In this document: positions 9,141 to 17,983 of the stretch, in pieces
How positions within the stretch are numbered: the stretch's first letter is position 1
Layout of the letters: every line of letters begins with the position of its first letter
Origin: Chitinophaga sp. HK235
GTDB taxonomy: Bacteria; Bacteroidota; Bacteroidia; Chitinophagales; Chitinophagaceae
Direction of reading: 5' to 3'
DNA length: 64,000 nt
NCBI RefSeq assembly: GCF_018255755.1
Contig: NZ_CP073766.1
Location: 62,001 to 126,000 of the forward strand
Program-made: the position numbers and the translations under genes
The notes under the pieces: generated by a model
Told to the model about the DNA's origin: nothing
What the model saw: only the letters and a program-made list of their open reading frames with translations
Databases searched by the model: none

Positions 9141-10097
9141 TTAAGGTCGTTGAGCAAAACGATCATCTGTCAGGGCTACCAGGAAGGCTTCCAGGTCCTG
9201 TATCTCCTGTTCGCTCAGGTTGAGTGGTTTGTTCAGGGAGAGGTCCCTGCCAATACCATCGGGTACGATGACGTTGGGGTTGTTGTAATAGATAATCACT
9301 TCCCGGAGGGTTTTAAACATGCCGTTATGCATGTAGGGGGCAGTAACCGCTACATTACGCAGGCCGGGAACTTTAAAAAATCCTTTGTGGGTGCTGTCTT
9401 TGGTCGCTTCATAGCGGCCAGGGTCGGGGAGTGTGGTACCGTTATACAGACCGATGTTTTTAAACCGGTCGGCGGTAAAGTCTTCCCCGGAATGACAGTT
9501 GTTGCAATTGGCTTTTCCGATAAACAATAGTCTTCCTCGTTTAGCCGGTACCGTTAGCGCGTTCTCATCACCGGCAATGTAGCGGTCATAGGGACTGTTG
9601 GCCGTTTCCAGTGTTTTTTCGTAGGCAGCCAGCGCCTGGGTGATATTGGTGGCTGTGGCCGGCCCGTTAAACACCTGTTCGAATAAATGCCGGTAGCTGT
9701 CATTGGCATTGAGCCGCTGTACTGCTTCTTCGATGGGCAGCCCCATTTCGTCGGGGTTGATGATGGGCTGCAGTGCCTGAGCTTCCAGGGTAGGCGCACG
9801 GCCATCCCAGAAATAGCTGGGTCGCCCGGAGAGGTTGGTGATACCGGGTGTATTCCTTTTGGTAGGTGTATGATGAATACCCAGACTGAAGGCAGCAGTA
9901 TCCGCAAAGCCATGTTGTGGCTGGTGACAGGAGGCACAACTGATACTCAGGTCTTTTGACAGCAAGGGTTCAAAGAACAGTTTTTCTCCCAGTTGTGCCC
10001 TGGTGGGAGGAGCGCTGTTGCCTGTCCGGAAACCGGCCAGGATGGCGTACAGGCATAGTACGCCCAATAAAATGAATATCATTTTTTTAGCGGGCAT
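9141..10097 (-). CDS. Di-haem cytochrome c peroxidase / MauG family
   Basis: 318 aa. An N-terminal membrane anchor or signal (MIFILLGVLCLYAILAGF) is followed by two haem c sites, CASCH and CNNCH, about 145 residues apart, the layout of bacterial CcpA/MauG proteins. Other family motifs are GEKLFFEPLLSKD, SYFWDGRAPTLEAQALQPI, NPDEMGL, FKVPGLRNVAVTAPYMHNGMF and TLREVIIYYNN. The protein should reduce peroxide, or modify a partner, in the periplasm. It is the first gene of an operon with a TonB receptor and a DUF4397-like lipoprotein; comparable neighbourhoods occur in other Bacteroidota, but the joint role is not known. Confidence 0.88.
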   Translation of the reverse strand: MPAKKMIFILLGVLCLYAILAGFRTGNSAPPTRAQLGEKLFFEPLLSKDLSISCASCHQPQHGFADTAAFSLGIHHTPTKRNTPGITNLSGRPSYFWDGRAPTLEAQALQPIINPDEMGLPIEEAVQRLNANDSYRHLFEQVFNGPATATNITQALAAYEKTLETANSPYDRYIAGDENALTVPAKRGRLLFIGKANCNNCHSGEDFTADRFKNIGLYNGTTLPDPGRYEATKDSTHKGFFKVPGLRNVAVTAPYMHNGMFKTLREVIIYYNNPNVIVPDGIGRDLSLNKPLNLSEQEIQDLEAFLVALTDDRFAQRP

Positions 10098-10220
10098 CGA
10101 ACTTATTTTAAGAGAAAAGAAGGGCTGTAACGCAGCATGTTGCTACGCCTCCGATCATCAGACAGTTAAATAAAAAAAAGCAGAAAAAGGGTTGGTGGGA
10201 GAGATTTGGTTGTCATTCCC

Positions 10221-10250
10221 GGGAGAACAGGCAATGTTACCTGTTCTCCC
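10221..10250 (-). terminator. Strong hairpin downstream of YceI gene
   Basis: GGGAGAACAGG (10221-10231) pairs perfectly with 10240-10250 around an 8-nt loop. It lies between the yceI-like stop and the peroxidase start, both on the minus strand. There is no T-run, so it may be a weak or Rho-assisted terminator, or an mRNA end stabiliser. Confidence 0.5.
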
Positions 10251-10289
10251 CAGGAACTAATCGGGGTAGCAGAGAATGGATGGTTTAGT

Positions 10290-10934
10290 TTATTGAGCGT
10301 TGGCTACTAACTCCACTGCGAGATCGAAATCGTCGTAGATGGCTTTATCACCAATACCCTCAAAGAAGTTTTTAGAACCGTATTTAATGTTGTATTTGGT
10401 ACGGTCTACCTTAAGATCCGCTTTGGCTGTCAGTTTGTTACCTGCAACAGCTACTGTAGCCGGGAAAGTGATCGGGTTGGTAATACCTTTAATGGTCAGG
10501 TTACCGGTGATATCGTATTTACCAGCGCCTTTAGGTGTTACTTTGGTGATCACAAAATTGGCAGATGGGAATTTCTCTACACCAAAAAAGTCTTCGCTTT
10601 TCAGGTGACCCAGCAGTTTGGCGTTACCATCGGCATCTTTGATGTCGGTAACAGCGATGCTGCGGGTGTCGAGGCTGAAGCTACCGCCTTTCAGTACATT
10701 GTTTTCAACATCCAGTTTACCGTCGGCTACGTTGATAGTGCCGCTATGCTGGCCGGTTACTTTTTTGCCTACCCAGTTCAGTTTGCTCTGGTTTTTGTCT
10801 ACCTGGTAGGTAGTAGCTTTTTTAGTAGTGACAGCGCGGGCAGCTTTTTCTTTATTGCCGGCAGTTGCAGGAGAGGTCAAAGACATCAGTATGATGGCGC
10901 TTCCCATGAATACCAAGGATACTAATCGTTGCAT
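10290..10934 (-). CDS. YceI family protein, secreted
   Basis: 214 aa with a signal peptide ending near SPATAG. The mature protein is a lipocalin-like YceI domain: YQVDKNQSKLNWVGKKVTGQHSGTI, GGSFSLDTRSIAVTDI, LLGHLKSEDFFGVEKFPSANFVI, GNLTIKGITNPITFP and KVDRTKYNIKYGS. YceI proteins bind long polyprenoid or fatty-acid-like ligands in a barrel, and many are periplasmic. The gene is flanked by intergenic gaps on both sides and looks monocistronic. Confidence 0.9.
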   Translation of the reverse strand: MQRLVSLVFMGSAIILMSLTSPATAGNKEKAARAVTTKKATTYQVDKNQSKLNWVGKKVTGQHSGTINVADGKLDVENNVLKGGSFSLDTRSIAVTDIKDADGNAKLLGHLKSEDFFGVEKFPSANFVITKVTPKGAGKYDITGNLTIKGITNPITFPATVAVAGNKLTAKADLKVDRTKYNIKYGSKNFFEGIGDKAIYDDFDLAVELVANAQ

Positions 10935-11019
10935 ATGAGTGTGTGTTTAAAATTTTGCTGCAAAGTAATTTGAATTTACGGAGAAGCGTTTGCGCAAAGC
11001 GGAAAAAAACTGTTAAATT

Positions 11020-12276
11020 TTATTTTTCTGCAATAAGTGCGTCCAGATCCCTGTTCCACCGCGCCACATAGTCCTGATAGTATTGGCCGGTGATTTCTCC
11101 GGTATAACCGGTATGTATCTGTCTTACTTCTCCTTTACGGTCTATAATGATGGTGGTTGGAAACGCCATCATGCGGTTGAGCGCCGGAAACTTCTCTGAC
11201 GCCACTTTCTTATCAGCAATGCCACCAAAAAGAATATCATATTGAATGTTGTATTTGTCTTTTAATTTACCCAGTGTGTAACGGGCATATTCCAGGTCGT
11301 CTTTTTGTTCAAATCCTACTGCGATCGCTTCTACGCCTCTGTCTTTGTTTTTATTGAACCAGGGTGAGAGGAAGGAAGTCTGATCGGTACAGTTGGGACA
11401 CCAGGTGCCGATGATTTCCACAATTACCACTTTGCCTTTGTATTTCTCATCGCTGAGCGATACATTTTTGCCGTTGAGATCGGGCAGTGTAAAGTCCAGT
11501 TTTTTATATCCTTCTTTGAGATAAGTCAGTTTATACGGGTCCGGTAGTTCTATGGCAGCATTTTTATTACCATCGAATTTGATATTGTTGTAGATGCCCA
11601 GACTTAGTTCTCCGGTGAGTGATTTATCATCATTGATTTTTCCCTTGATGTAGATGGGGCTTGGGCCGGTGAAGCCAGACAATTCAAATTCATCGCCATG
11701 GACGGTACCTTCCAGCTCACGGCTGTCGCCTACTACCGAGAGGACGACACCTGTTAGTTTGTTGCCCTGTTGTTTAAGCAGTCCTACACGATTGGGCGTG
11801 GGCTCTTTGCTGTAGATAGAGAGGTCCCATTTACCGCTGATATCATATTTGGGTGCTTCTTCCGTGCCAGGTGGTGCAAAGCGGTAGTCCTGGCCGTATT
11901 CTGCGTAAAAGGGTAGTGCATTGCCGCGGAAGTTGGGCACCAGGCTTCGATATTCACCGGTGATTTTTCCATCACTTTCTATATGGGCCACCAGCGCGGC
12001 ATCGTAGGTGTTCATTTTAATAAACAAAGAATCACGGCCGACACGTTGTACATGAAAATCATCGCGGCGGGTGCCATTAATCAGTGTAAATACGGCATGT
12101 TCAGGGTCTTTCCCTTTCAGTTCGAAGTTAAATGGCACACTGGATTCGCTGAGGGTAAACACACCTCTCCAGACGCCTTCTTTTACAAAAGGTTTTTCAG
12201 GGTTGCCGGCAGCAGCGCTCCCCCACAGGGATACAGAGAGGAGACCGGTCATCAGTAATGACTTATGTGTTTTCAT
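11020..12276 (-). CDS. TlpA-like thiol-disulfide oxidoreductase with beta-rich N-terminal domain
   Basis: 418 aa with a signal peptide (MKTHKSLLMTGLLSVSLWGSAAAG). Residues of roughly 30-260 form a beta-rich region without a named domain (WRGVFTLSESSVPFNFELKG, GKWDLSIYSKEP). A thioredoxin-like AhpC/TlpA domain follows, with FTLPDLNGKNVSLSD, the redox motif WCPNC, and the cis-proline loop MAFPTTIIID. It should act as a periplasmic disulfide reductase or related thiol enzyme. It is monocistronic and is preceded by a long inverted repeat in the upstream gap. Confidence 0.85.
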   Translation of the reverse strand: MKTHKSLLMTGLLSVSLWGSAAAGNPEKPFVKEGVWRGVFTLSESSVPFNFELKGKDPEHAVFTLINGTRRDDFHVQRVGRDSLFIKMNTYDAALVAHIESDGKITGEYRSLVPNFRGNALPFYAEYGQDYRFAPPGTEEAPKYDISGKWDLSIYSKEPTPNRVGLLKQQGNKLTGVVLSVVGDSRELEGTVHGDEFELSGFTGPSPIYIKGKINDDKSLTGELSLGIYNNIKFDGNKNAAIELPDPYKLTYLKEGYKKLDFTLPDLNGKNVSLSDEKYKGKVVIVEIIGTWCPNCTDQTSFLSPWFNKNKDRGVEAIAVGFEQKDDLEYARYTLGKLKDKYNIQYDILFGGIADKKVASEKFPALNRMMAFPTTIIIDRKGEVRQIHTGYTGEITGQYYQDYVARWNRDLDALIAEK

Positions 12277-12321
12277 GGTGTTATGTTTTTTTTGGTTGAA
12301 GAAAAAGATGCGCGGGACATT

Positions 12322-12434
12322 TAGGGATTTCTGGATTTTTTGATTTAGGGATTTAAAATGCAGCAGAGATTAGACAACGTGATCTTCGTTGCATTTTAAA
12401 TCCCTAAATCAAGAAATCAAAAAATCAAGAAATT
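12322..12434. repeat. Long imperfect inverted repeat
   Basis: The left arm (about 12322-12363) and right arm (about 12388-12434) are near-perfect inverse copies built from GATTT-rich units, including TTTAGGGATTTAAAATGCA against its complement. A 7-nt insertion in the right arm is the main difference. The loop is about 24 nt. It fills the gap between the tlpA-like and radical SAM genes, which are divergent. It could be a MITE-like remnant, a structured leader or a bidirectional terminator. The rest of the 12277-12706 gap shows no gene. Confidence 0.6.
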
Positions 12435-12706
12435 AACGGAACCGGCTATACGCCATTTGTCCTGTTCCTGTATCATCAGGAGAGCATCAACATCGGAAGG
12501 ATAAAACAAGCGGTTTCATGCTAATTAATTTATGGGCTTCCCGGAAATAGTGGGTGTGTAAATTAATGATTGGTGGCTTTGTTGTTGGTGGTGAAGCAAA
12601 GATAGGAGCGGCTTTTTACATTTCCAAATAAAAGTCTATAATTTTTGTAGACTAATTGCTTTCAGGGCGTACAACCGCAATCCTGCTATCTTTCATTAAT
12701 ATGACC

Positions 12707-12714
12707 TATTTTTG
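12707..12714 (+). promoter_or_regulatory. Candidate -7 element (TATTTTTG)
   Basis: TATTTTTG matches TAnnTTTG. It overlaps a TTG codon at 12712 that is open with the radical SAM gene, so that codon would lie upstream of the transcription start. This favours the next in-frame TTG at 12733 as the translation start. Confidence 0.4.
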
Positions 12715-12732
12715 CGGTTTAAACAATCTGAC

Positions 12733-14937
12733 TTGAATAATTCTGTTTTTTTAATAACGCCGCCATTTACACAGCTGAATACGCCTTATCCGGCAACTGC
12801 TTACCTGAAAGGGTTCCTGAATACCAAAGGGATCAAAGCCTTTCAGGCAGACCTGGGCATAGAAGTGACGCTGGCATTATTTTCCAGACAGGGATTACAG
12901 CAGTTGTTTGCCAGCATTGAGGCTGAGCCGCCGGCTACCACCTTGTCTGAAAATGCAGCAAGGATCATTGCTTTGCAGGAGGATTATGTGAATACCATCG
13001 ATGCGGTGATCCTGTTTTTACAAGGGAAAAACCCTACGCTGGCGCATCAGATCAGCAAGCGGGATTTTTTACCCGAAGCATCGCGCTTTGCGCAGCTGGA
13101 TGATCTGCACTGGGCTTTCGGCTCCATGGGCATGCAGGACAGGGCCAAACATCTGGCCACCATGTATCTGGAAGACCTGTCGGACCTGATCATGGAATGT
13201 GTGGACCCGCATTTTGGCTTCAGCCGTTATGCAGAACGCCTGAGCCGCTCTGCCAACTCTTTTGATGAATTGTATGATGCCCTGCATGAAGGGTATACTT
13301 ATATTGATCATATCCTGACAGACCTGCTGGCTGAAAGGATGGAAAGCATACAACCTGCCATGGTGGCTATTTCGGTGCCTTTCCCGGGCAACCTGTATGC
13401 CGCTTTTCGCTGCGGGCAGTGGATCAAACAACATTATCCGCAGGTGAAAATAGCCATGGGTGGTGGTTTCCCGAATACGGAGCTGCGGTCACTCAGCGAT
13501 CCCCGTGTGTTTGAGTTTATCGATTTTATTACCCTTGATGATGGAGAAGCTCCCATGGAAGCCCTGGTGGCTTTCATCAATGGCGAGAAAAACGTAGCGG
13601 ATCTGAAACGCACGTTCCTGCTCGAGGATGGAAAAGTGATCTATATCAACAATCCGTCCTGCCATGATTACAAGCAGAGCCAGGTAGGCACGCCCGACTA
13701 CAGCGATCTGCTGCTGGACCATTACGTGTCTGCTATAGAAGTAGTAAACCCCATGCACAGCCTCTGGAGCGATGGCCGCTGGAACAAGCTGACCATGGCG
13801 CATGGCTGCTATTGGGGTAAATGTACTTTCTGTGATATCTCACTGGATTATATCCGTGTATATGAGCCCATAGCCGCATCCCTGTTGTGCGACCGTATGG
13901 AGACCATCATAGCCCAAACCGGGGAGAACGGCTTTCACTTTGTGGACGAAGCTGCGCCCCCTGCATTGATGCGGGCCCTGGCGCTGGAAATCATCCGGCG
14001 CAAACTCACCGTCACCTGGTGGACCAATATCCGTTTCGAAAAAAGTTTTACCCGCGATCTCTGTCTGCTGCTCAAGGCTTCCGGCTGCATTGCGGTGTCT
14101 GGTGGGCTGGAAGTGGCATCTGACCGCCTGCTGGGCCTGATTCAGAAAGGTATCACTGTAGCCCAGGTAGCAAGGGTGAACCGTCACTTTACAGAAGCAG
14201 GTATCATGGTTCATGCTTACCTGATGTATGGCTTCCCGACACAGACGGCACAGGAGACCATCGATTCGCTGGAAATGGTGCGGCAGATGTTTGAAGCAGG
14301 TATCTTACAATCCGCGTTCTGGCACCAGTTTACCATGACGGCACACAGCCCGGTAGGGAAGGACCCGGCTAAATTTAAGGTGCAAAAGGAAACAGAAGAA
14401 ACCGGCACCTTTGCCAACAATGATATCATGCATATCGATCCTACCGGTGCCGATCACGAGAGCTTCAGCTACGGACTGAAAAAGTCCCTGCTCAATTATA
14501 TGCATGGCAACTGCCTGGACTATCCATTATCCAAATGGTTTGAGTTTAAGGTCCCCAAAACGGCTGTAGCACCGGATTTCATCAGTAAGGCGTTGCTGGA
14601 AGAAGAAGGTGGCACGGTGAAGCCTACCTCGAGGATTGTATACCTGGGCAAACAGCCTGTGGTAGAAACGATCACCAAATCCAAAAAGGGTAGTACCTGG
14701 GAAGTGTCTTCTTTTACTTTCCAGAACAAGAAGGAAAAAATGAATATCAGTGTGGCGCCTTCACAGGGCGAATGGCTGGCGAAGCTGCTGAACGAGGCGA
14801 AGGTGTCCAACTCCAAAATACTTACGCTGCAGGAGGTGAAGGATAGTTATGAGGCGGCGGGCCTGGAGGATTTTGAGTTGTTCTGGGACAATAAGCCGGT
14901 GAATACGCTGTACAAATCGGGGCTGCTGAAGTTGTAG
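12733..14937 (+). CDS. B12-binding domain radical SAM protein
   Basis: About 734 aa. There is no ATG near the N-terminus; the frame is closed by TAA at 12697 and offers only TTG at 12712 or 12733. I choose 12733, giving NNSVFLITPPFTQLNTPYPA, where the conserved core begins. The first third is a cobalamin-binding-type Rossmann domain (SVPFPGNLYAAFRCGQWI, KIAMGGGFPNTELR). The radical SAM core has HGCYWGKCTFCD, a CX4CX2C cluster motif as in the 'CPWNRC' subgroup, followed by GLEVASDRLLGLIQKG and HAYLMYGFPTQTAQETI. It should bind [4Fe-4S] and SAM. The substrate is unknown. Standing alone with a terminator behind it, it gives no pathway hint. Confidence 0.82.
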   Translation: MNNSVFLITPPFTQLNTPYPATAYLKGFLNTKGIKAFQADLGIEVTLALFSRQGLQQLFASIEAEPPATTLSENAARIIALQEDYVNTIDAVILFLQGKNPTLAHQISKRDFLPEASRFAQLDDLHWAFGSMGMQDRAKHLATMYLEDLSDLIMECVDPHFGFSRYAERLSRSANSFDELYDALHEGYTYIDHILTDLLAERMESIQPAMVAISVPFPGNLYAAFRCGQWIKQHYPQVKIAMGGGFPNTELRSLSDPRVFEFIDFITLDDGEAPMEALVAFINGEKNVADLKRTFLLEDGKVIYINNPSCHDYKQSQVGTPDYSDLLLDHYVSAIEVVNPMHSLWSDGRWNKLTMAHGCYWGKCTFCDISLDYIRVYEPIAASLLCDRMETIIAQTGENGFHFVDEAAPPALMRALALEIIRRKLTVTWWTNIRFEKSFTRDLCLLLKASGCIAVSGGLEVASDRLLGLIQKGITVAQVARVNRHFTEAGIMVHAYLMYGFPTQTAQETIDSLEMVRQMFEAGILQSAFWHQFTMTAHSPVGKDPAKFKVQKETEETGTFANNDIMHIDPTGADHESFSYGLKKSLLNYMHGNCLDYPLSKWFEFKVPKTAVAPDFISKALLEEEGGTVKPTSRIVYLGKQPVVETITKSKKGSTWEVSSFTFQNKKEKMNISVAPSQGEWLAKLLNEAKVSNSKILTLQEVKDSYEAAGLEDFELFWDNKPVNTLYKSGLLKL

Positions 14938-14948
14938 CTATAGCATGT

Positions 14949-14978
14949 GGTGGCGGAGGCGCCACCCGGATATTTTTT
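14949..14978 (+). terminator. Terminator-like hairpin
   Basis: GGTGGCG (14949-14955) and CGCCACC (14960-14966) form a 7-bp GC-rich stem with a GAGG loop, followed within 8 bases by a run of T. It lies 12 bases after the radical SAM stop. Confidence 0.65.
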
Positions 14979-15139
14979 ATGTGGTGTCACCTGTTGTGAT
15001 ACCACTGCTGGTATTTTATATCGGTCAATCTGAATATAAAAATCAACCATCCCATCTCCCATAAAATAAATATTTACATTATATTATATCTATATCTGTT
15101 TTAATTTAGCTTTCTGTAGGAATTATCCCGGTAGACACC

Positions 15140-15155
15140 CCGGGGAAAACCCCGG
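15140..15155. repeat. REP-like palindrome with 5' GTAG
   Basis: CCGGGG-AAAA-CCCCGG is a perfect hairpin, preceded at 15131 by GTAG, the tetranucleotide that RAYT transposases recognise next to REP hairpins. It lies in the gap before the hypothetical gene at 15208. Compare the palindrome at 3177-3196. Confidence 0.45.
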
Positions 15156-15207
15156 TATAAGGCATAAGAAAAAAGTTGAATATTTGCCTTAAACTAAATA
15201 CAATAAC

Positions 15208-15747
15208 ATGAGCGACAAAATGATGGTCACCGGTTACACCGCTGATAACCAGGGGTATCTTAAAGATACTACCATACCTATCAACTCCCACATGCCTTTT
15301 ACCGGTAATCCGAATACTTCGGGAATGCCTGTCACAGTGAGTGCTTTTTACGGAATGTTATATCATTTTTTCAATTACCTTAAGAACAATGATGAGGTAA
15401 AAGATTTTTTCCAGGGAGTGTACGGTATTGAATTCAGCAAGGCCTCTCTCTTCAGGTTGCTCGGCCAGCAGGGTTGTGAGTATGTTCGCTTCAATTTTGC
15501 TATTCCGGATGCAGACGAAAAAATCAGTCTGTTGGCGCATGGGTTGGACATCAACCGCAAGCCAATCGGTTATGATGCGTTGATGGAAAAAGCCCAGGCT
15601 GGTAAATTCTGGGATGGTCCTGGAGATCCGGGAGCAGAAGAAAGAGGTAATGGTGGTGAAAAAAACCAGCCACTGGAAGCTTTGTTTGCTGCTCTCAAAG
15701 TCAGCGGGCATCCGTTTGGAGCCGCTACACCGGAAGATTTAAAGTAA
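15208..15747 (+). CDS. Hypothetical protein, soluble
   Basis: 179 aa, no signal peptide or membrane segment. I do not recognise a family. Features seen: a polar N-terminus, then a probably helical stretch (AFYGMLYHFFNYLKNNDEVKDFF), an Arg/Phe-rich middle, and a Gly/Glu-rich linker (GDPGAEERGNGGEKNQ) before the last helix. It starts 26 bases before the membrane protein and kinase genes on the same strand, so it is probably co-transcribed with the two-component genes. Confidence 0.6.
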   Translation: MSDKMMVTGYTADNQGYLKDTTIPINSHMPFTGNPNTSGMPVTVSAFYGMLYHFFNYLKNNDEVKDFFQGVYGIEFSKASLFRLLGQQGCEYVRFNFAIPDADEKISLLAHGLDINRKPIGYDALMEKAQAGKFWDGPGDPGAEERGNGGEKNQPLEALFAALKVSGHPFGAATPEDLK

Positions 15748-15773
15748 TTAATTAAAAAAGTTTTGCTGCGCCG

Positions 15774-16412
15774 ATGAACGCCTGGATCTATGGATATTAT
15801 GTGATGTTGCTGCTTTGTTTTGCAATCAGCCTGTTTCACCTGCAATATACGCAGGTGAAGCCCCTGGCGGTATTGCTGGCAGTGTCGATATTATCAGAAG
15901 TAGTGGTAGAGCTGATCGGAAAGCGCGGTGACCGTTTCTTTATTGTCTACCACTTTTTTGTGGTGCTGGAATATAGTCTCATAACAATCATTTTGCGATC
16001 AGGGATCAAAGACGAGCGATGGCGGTTACTGATGTGGATTTCAATATTCGTATTCGGAGCGGTGTCACTTGTATATAGTTTTGGTTTTAACGGATGGCGT
16101 TATTTCCCTGGTATTAATATCACCATTGAGAGTTTCCTCGTCATATGCTGGTGCCTTTTGTCCTTTTTTTCTATCACCCCAAACAGTGAGGCATCTATAT
16201 TCCGGCACCCAGATTTCTGGCTTACCCTGGCCTTTTTCTTTTATTTCGCCGGTTCTATGTGTGTCAATGGCTTTTACAACCTTTTATTGGCCAGTGATGC
16301 ACGGTCGGCAAAACAGCTTTTTGCAATTTTAAATTCATTATCCAATTACCTGTTGTATATTATGCTGATAAAAAGCATCATATGCTTCCGGTCAAACAGG
16401 ATTTCTTCGTAG
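15774..16412 (+). CDS. Integral membrane protein, upstream partner of a histidine kinase
   Basis: 212 aa with about six to seven hydrophobic helices, including YVMLLLCFAISLFHL, LAVLLAVSILSEVVVELI, FFVVLEYSLITIIL, WISIFVFGAVSLVYSF, FLVICWCLLSFFSI, FWLTLAFFFYFAGSM and LLYIMLIKSIICF. It overlaps the histidine kinase gene by 31 bases, so translation is coupled. Similar small membrane proteins precede NarL-type kinases in other Bacteroidota and may supply the sensory membrane part. That role is inferred from position only. Confidence 0.7.
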   Translation: MNAWIYGYYVMLLLCFAISLFHLQYTQVKPLAVLLAVSILSEVVVELIGKRGDRFFIVYHFFVVLEYSLITIILRSGIKDERWRLLMWISIFVFGAVSLVYSFGFNGWRYFPGINITIESFLVICWCLLSFFSITPNSEASIFRHPDFWLTLAFFFYFAGSMCVNGFYNLLLASDARSAKQLFAILNSLSNYLLYIMLIKSIICFRSNRISS

Positions 16413-17167
16413 CTGTCGTACTCATTACCTTACTATTTACTATTATGGGACTGGTAGTGGTGGCGGCAGTCATCAACTATAAGAAAAAACAACAGGCTTA
16501 CCTTCATCAGCTTAAATTAATGAAAGAAGAGTATGATAAACAATTGATGTGGTCCCAGATTGAAATGCAGGAAGAAACCTTTGCCCATCTGGGGCAGGAG
16601 CTGCATGATGATATAGGCCAGTTGTTAACCAGCACCAAATTATTGATTAATGTTACCCAGCGTAACCTGACCGAAGCACCGGAAACACTGAAGATCGCGG
16701 AAGAGACCCTCAGTACTGCCATTCATCACCTGCGCGCGCTTTCAAAATCGTTCAGCCGTCAGTGGCTGGACCAGTTCAGCCTGATTGACAACCTGAAGGG
16801 CGAAGTGGCCCGTATCAACGCCAGCCGCGCTATAGAGGTGAAGCTTACCCACGAACTGGCAGAACTGCCGCTACAGGCGGAACCGCAGATCATCCTGTTC
16901 CGCATTATACAGGAGGCCATACAAAACTGTATGAAACATGCCCGTCCGCAGGTGATCGATATCAGTATTCGTATAGCCAATAAGGTTTTATTACTGATCA
17001 TTGCCGACGACGGTGCCGGTTTCGACAAAGCCGGTATGTCTGCCACCGGTATGGGCATCCGGAACATGCAACACCGTACCCAACTACTGGGAGGAACTAT
17101 CAACTGGGAAGTTACGGATGCAGGAGGAACCGCTGTGTTGATAAAATTACCCGTTGAACAAAACTAG
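16382..17167 (+). CDS. NarL-type sensor histidine kinase
   Basis: 261 aa. One N-terminal membrane helix (FFVAVVLITLLFTIMGLVVVAAVI) leads into a coiled coil. The HisKA_3-type phosphoacceptor region contains LGQELHDDIGQLL with the phosphorylated His. An HATPase_c domain follows with the N box IIQEAIQNCMKHA and G boxes IADDGAGFD and GMGIRNM. There is almost no extracellular loop, so the kinase probably senses through the co-encoded membrane protein or from the cytoplasm. The response regulator gene starts 2 bases after the stop. Confidence 0.92.
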   Translation: MLPVKQDFFVAVVLITLLFTIMGLVVVAAVINYKKKQQAYLHQLKLMKEEYDKQLMWSQIEMQEETFAHLGQELHDDIGQLLTSTKLLINVTQRNLTEAPETLKIAEETLSTAIHHLRALSKSFSRQWLDQFSLIDNLKGEVARINASRAIEVKLTHELAELPLQAEPQIILFRIIQEAIQNCMKHARPQVIDISIRIANKVLLLIIADDGAGFDKAGMSATGMGIRNMQHRTQLLGGTINWEVTDAGGTAVLIKLPVEQN

Positions 17168-17169
17168 TT

Positions 17170-17805
17170 ATGAACATCAAAATTGCCATCGCTGACGACC
17201 ATCAGTTATTCCTCAAATCACTCAGCCTGCTGATAGCGGGCTTTCAAGGCTTTAGTATTGTAGCCGAAGCAGTCAATGGAAAAGAGCTGCTTGATAAAAT
17301 CGCCAGATTGTCTGCTCCTCCTGATATCGTACTGCTCGACGTAAACATGCCCGTTATGGATGGCCCCAAAGCCACCGCCCTGCTGCAGAAAGAATATCCC
17401 GGCATACGCATCGCCGCATTGTCCATGAAAGAAAATGACAACACCATCATTACCATGCTCAAAGCCGGCTGCTGCGCCTATCTGCTCAAAGACATCCACC
17501 CGGTGGAACTGGAAAAAGCACTGTGTGAAATACATGATTCCGGCTACTACCACAACGATGCCTCCAATGTCAACTACCGCCGGCTGATTCTGCAGGCAGA
17601 ACAAACAGAGGCCATCACTGAAAGGGAAAGAGAGTTTCTCAGCCTGGCCTGCAGCGACCTTACCTATAAAGCTATCGCACAAAAGATGAATGTTTCTGAG
17701 AGAACGGTAGACGGCTACCGGGAAATACTGTTCCACAAACTGAATGTACAAAGCCGTACTGGTATGGTGCTGGAAGCCCTGCGCCGCCAGCTGGTATCCC
17801 TCTGA
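17170..17805 (+). CDS. NarL/FixJ-family response regulator
   Basis: 211 aa. The receiver domain has IADDHQLF (acidic pair), DIVLLDVNMPVMDG with the phosphoacceptor Asp, and the conserved Lys in CAYLLKDIHP. The C-terminal LuxR-type helix-turn-helix includes LTYKAIAQKMNVSERTVDGYREILFHKLNVQSRTG (given in parts: recognition helix near SERTVDGYR). It is a DNA-binding output partner of the kinase directly upstream. Its targets are unknown; an inverted repeat 57 bases downstream, before the ABC exporter genes, is a candidate site. Confidence 0.93.
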   Translation: MNIKIAIADDHQLFLKSLSLLIAGFQGFSIVAEAVNGKELLDKIARLSAPPDIVLLDVNMPVMDGPKATALLQKEYPGIRIAALSMKENDNTIITMLKAGCCAYLLKDIHPVELEKALCEIHDSGYYHNDASNVNYRRLILQAEQTEAITEREREFLSLACSDLTYKAIAQKMNVSERTVDGYREILFHKLNVQSRTGMVLEALRRQLVSL

Positions 17806-17861
17806 ACTAACGGTTATCCATAAACGGACATACGGGTGTATGGTGGATCATGGCAGCATGA

Positions 17862-17890
17862 TTTTACCGGTAAAAGAATGTTCTTTACCG
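17862..17890. promoter_or_regulatory. Two overlapping dyads, candidate operator or terminator
   Basis: TTTTACCGGTAAAA (17862-17875) is a perfect palindrome. Its right half also begins a second, longer imperfect dyad to 17890 in which CGGTAAA and TTTACCG are paired around AGAATGTTC. It lies between the response regulator stop and the ABC ATPase start. Without a T-run it is a weak terminator candidate. It could instead be a binding site for a dimeric regulator. Confidence 0.35.
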
Positions 17891-17983
17891 ATACAGATAT
17901 GCCCTTTGCCTTATTTCCAGTAAAGCCTTTTGTTGGTTTTAGTATCATTGTGATTATTACATTCATCCAAAATCAAATCAGCA

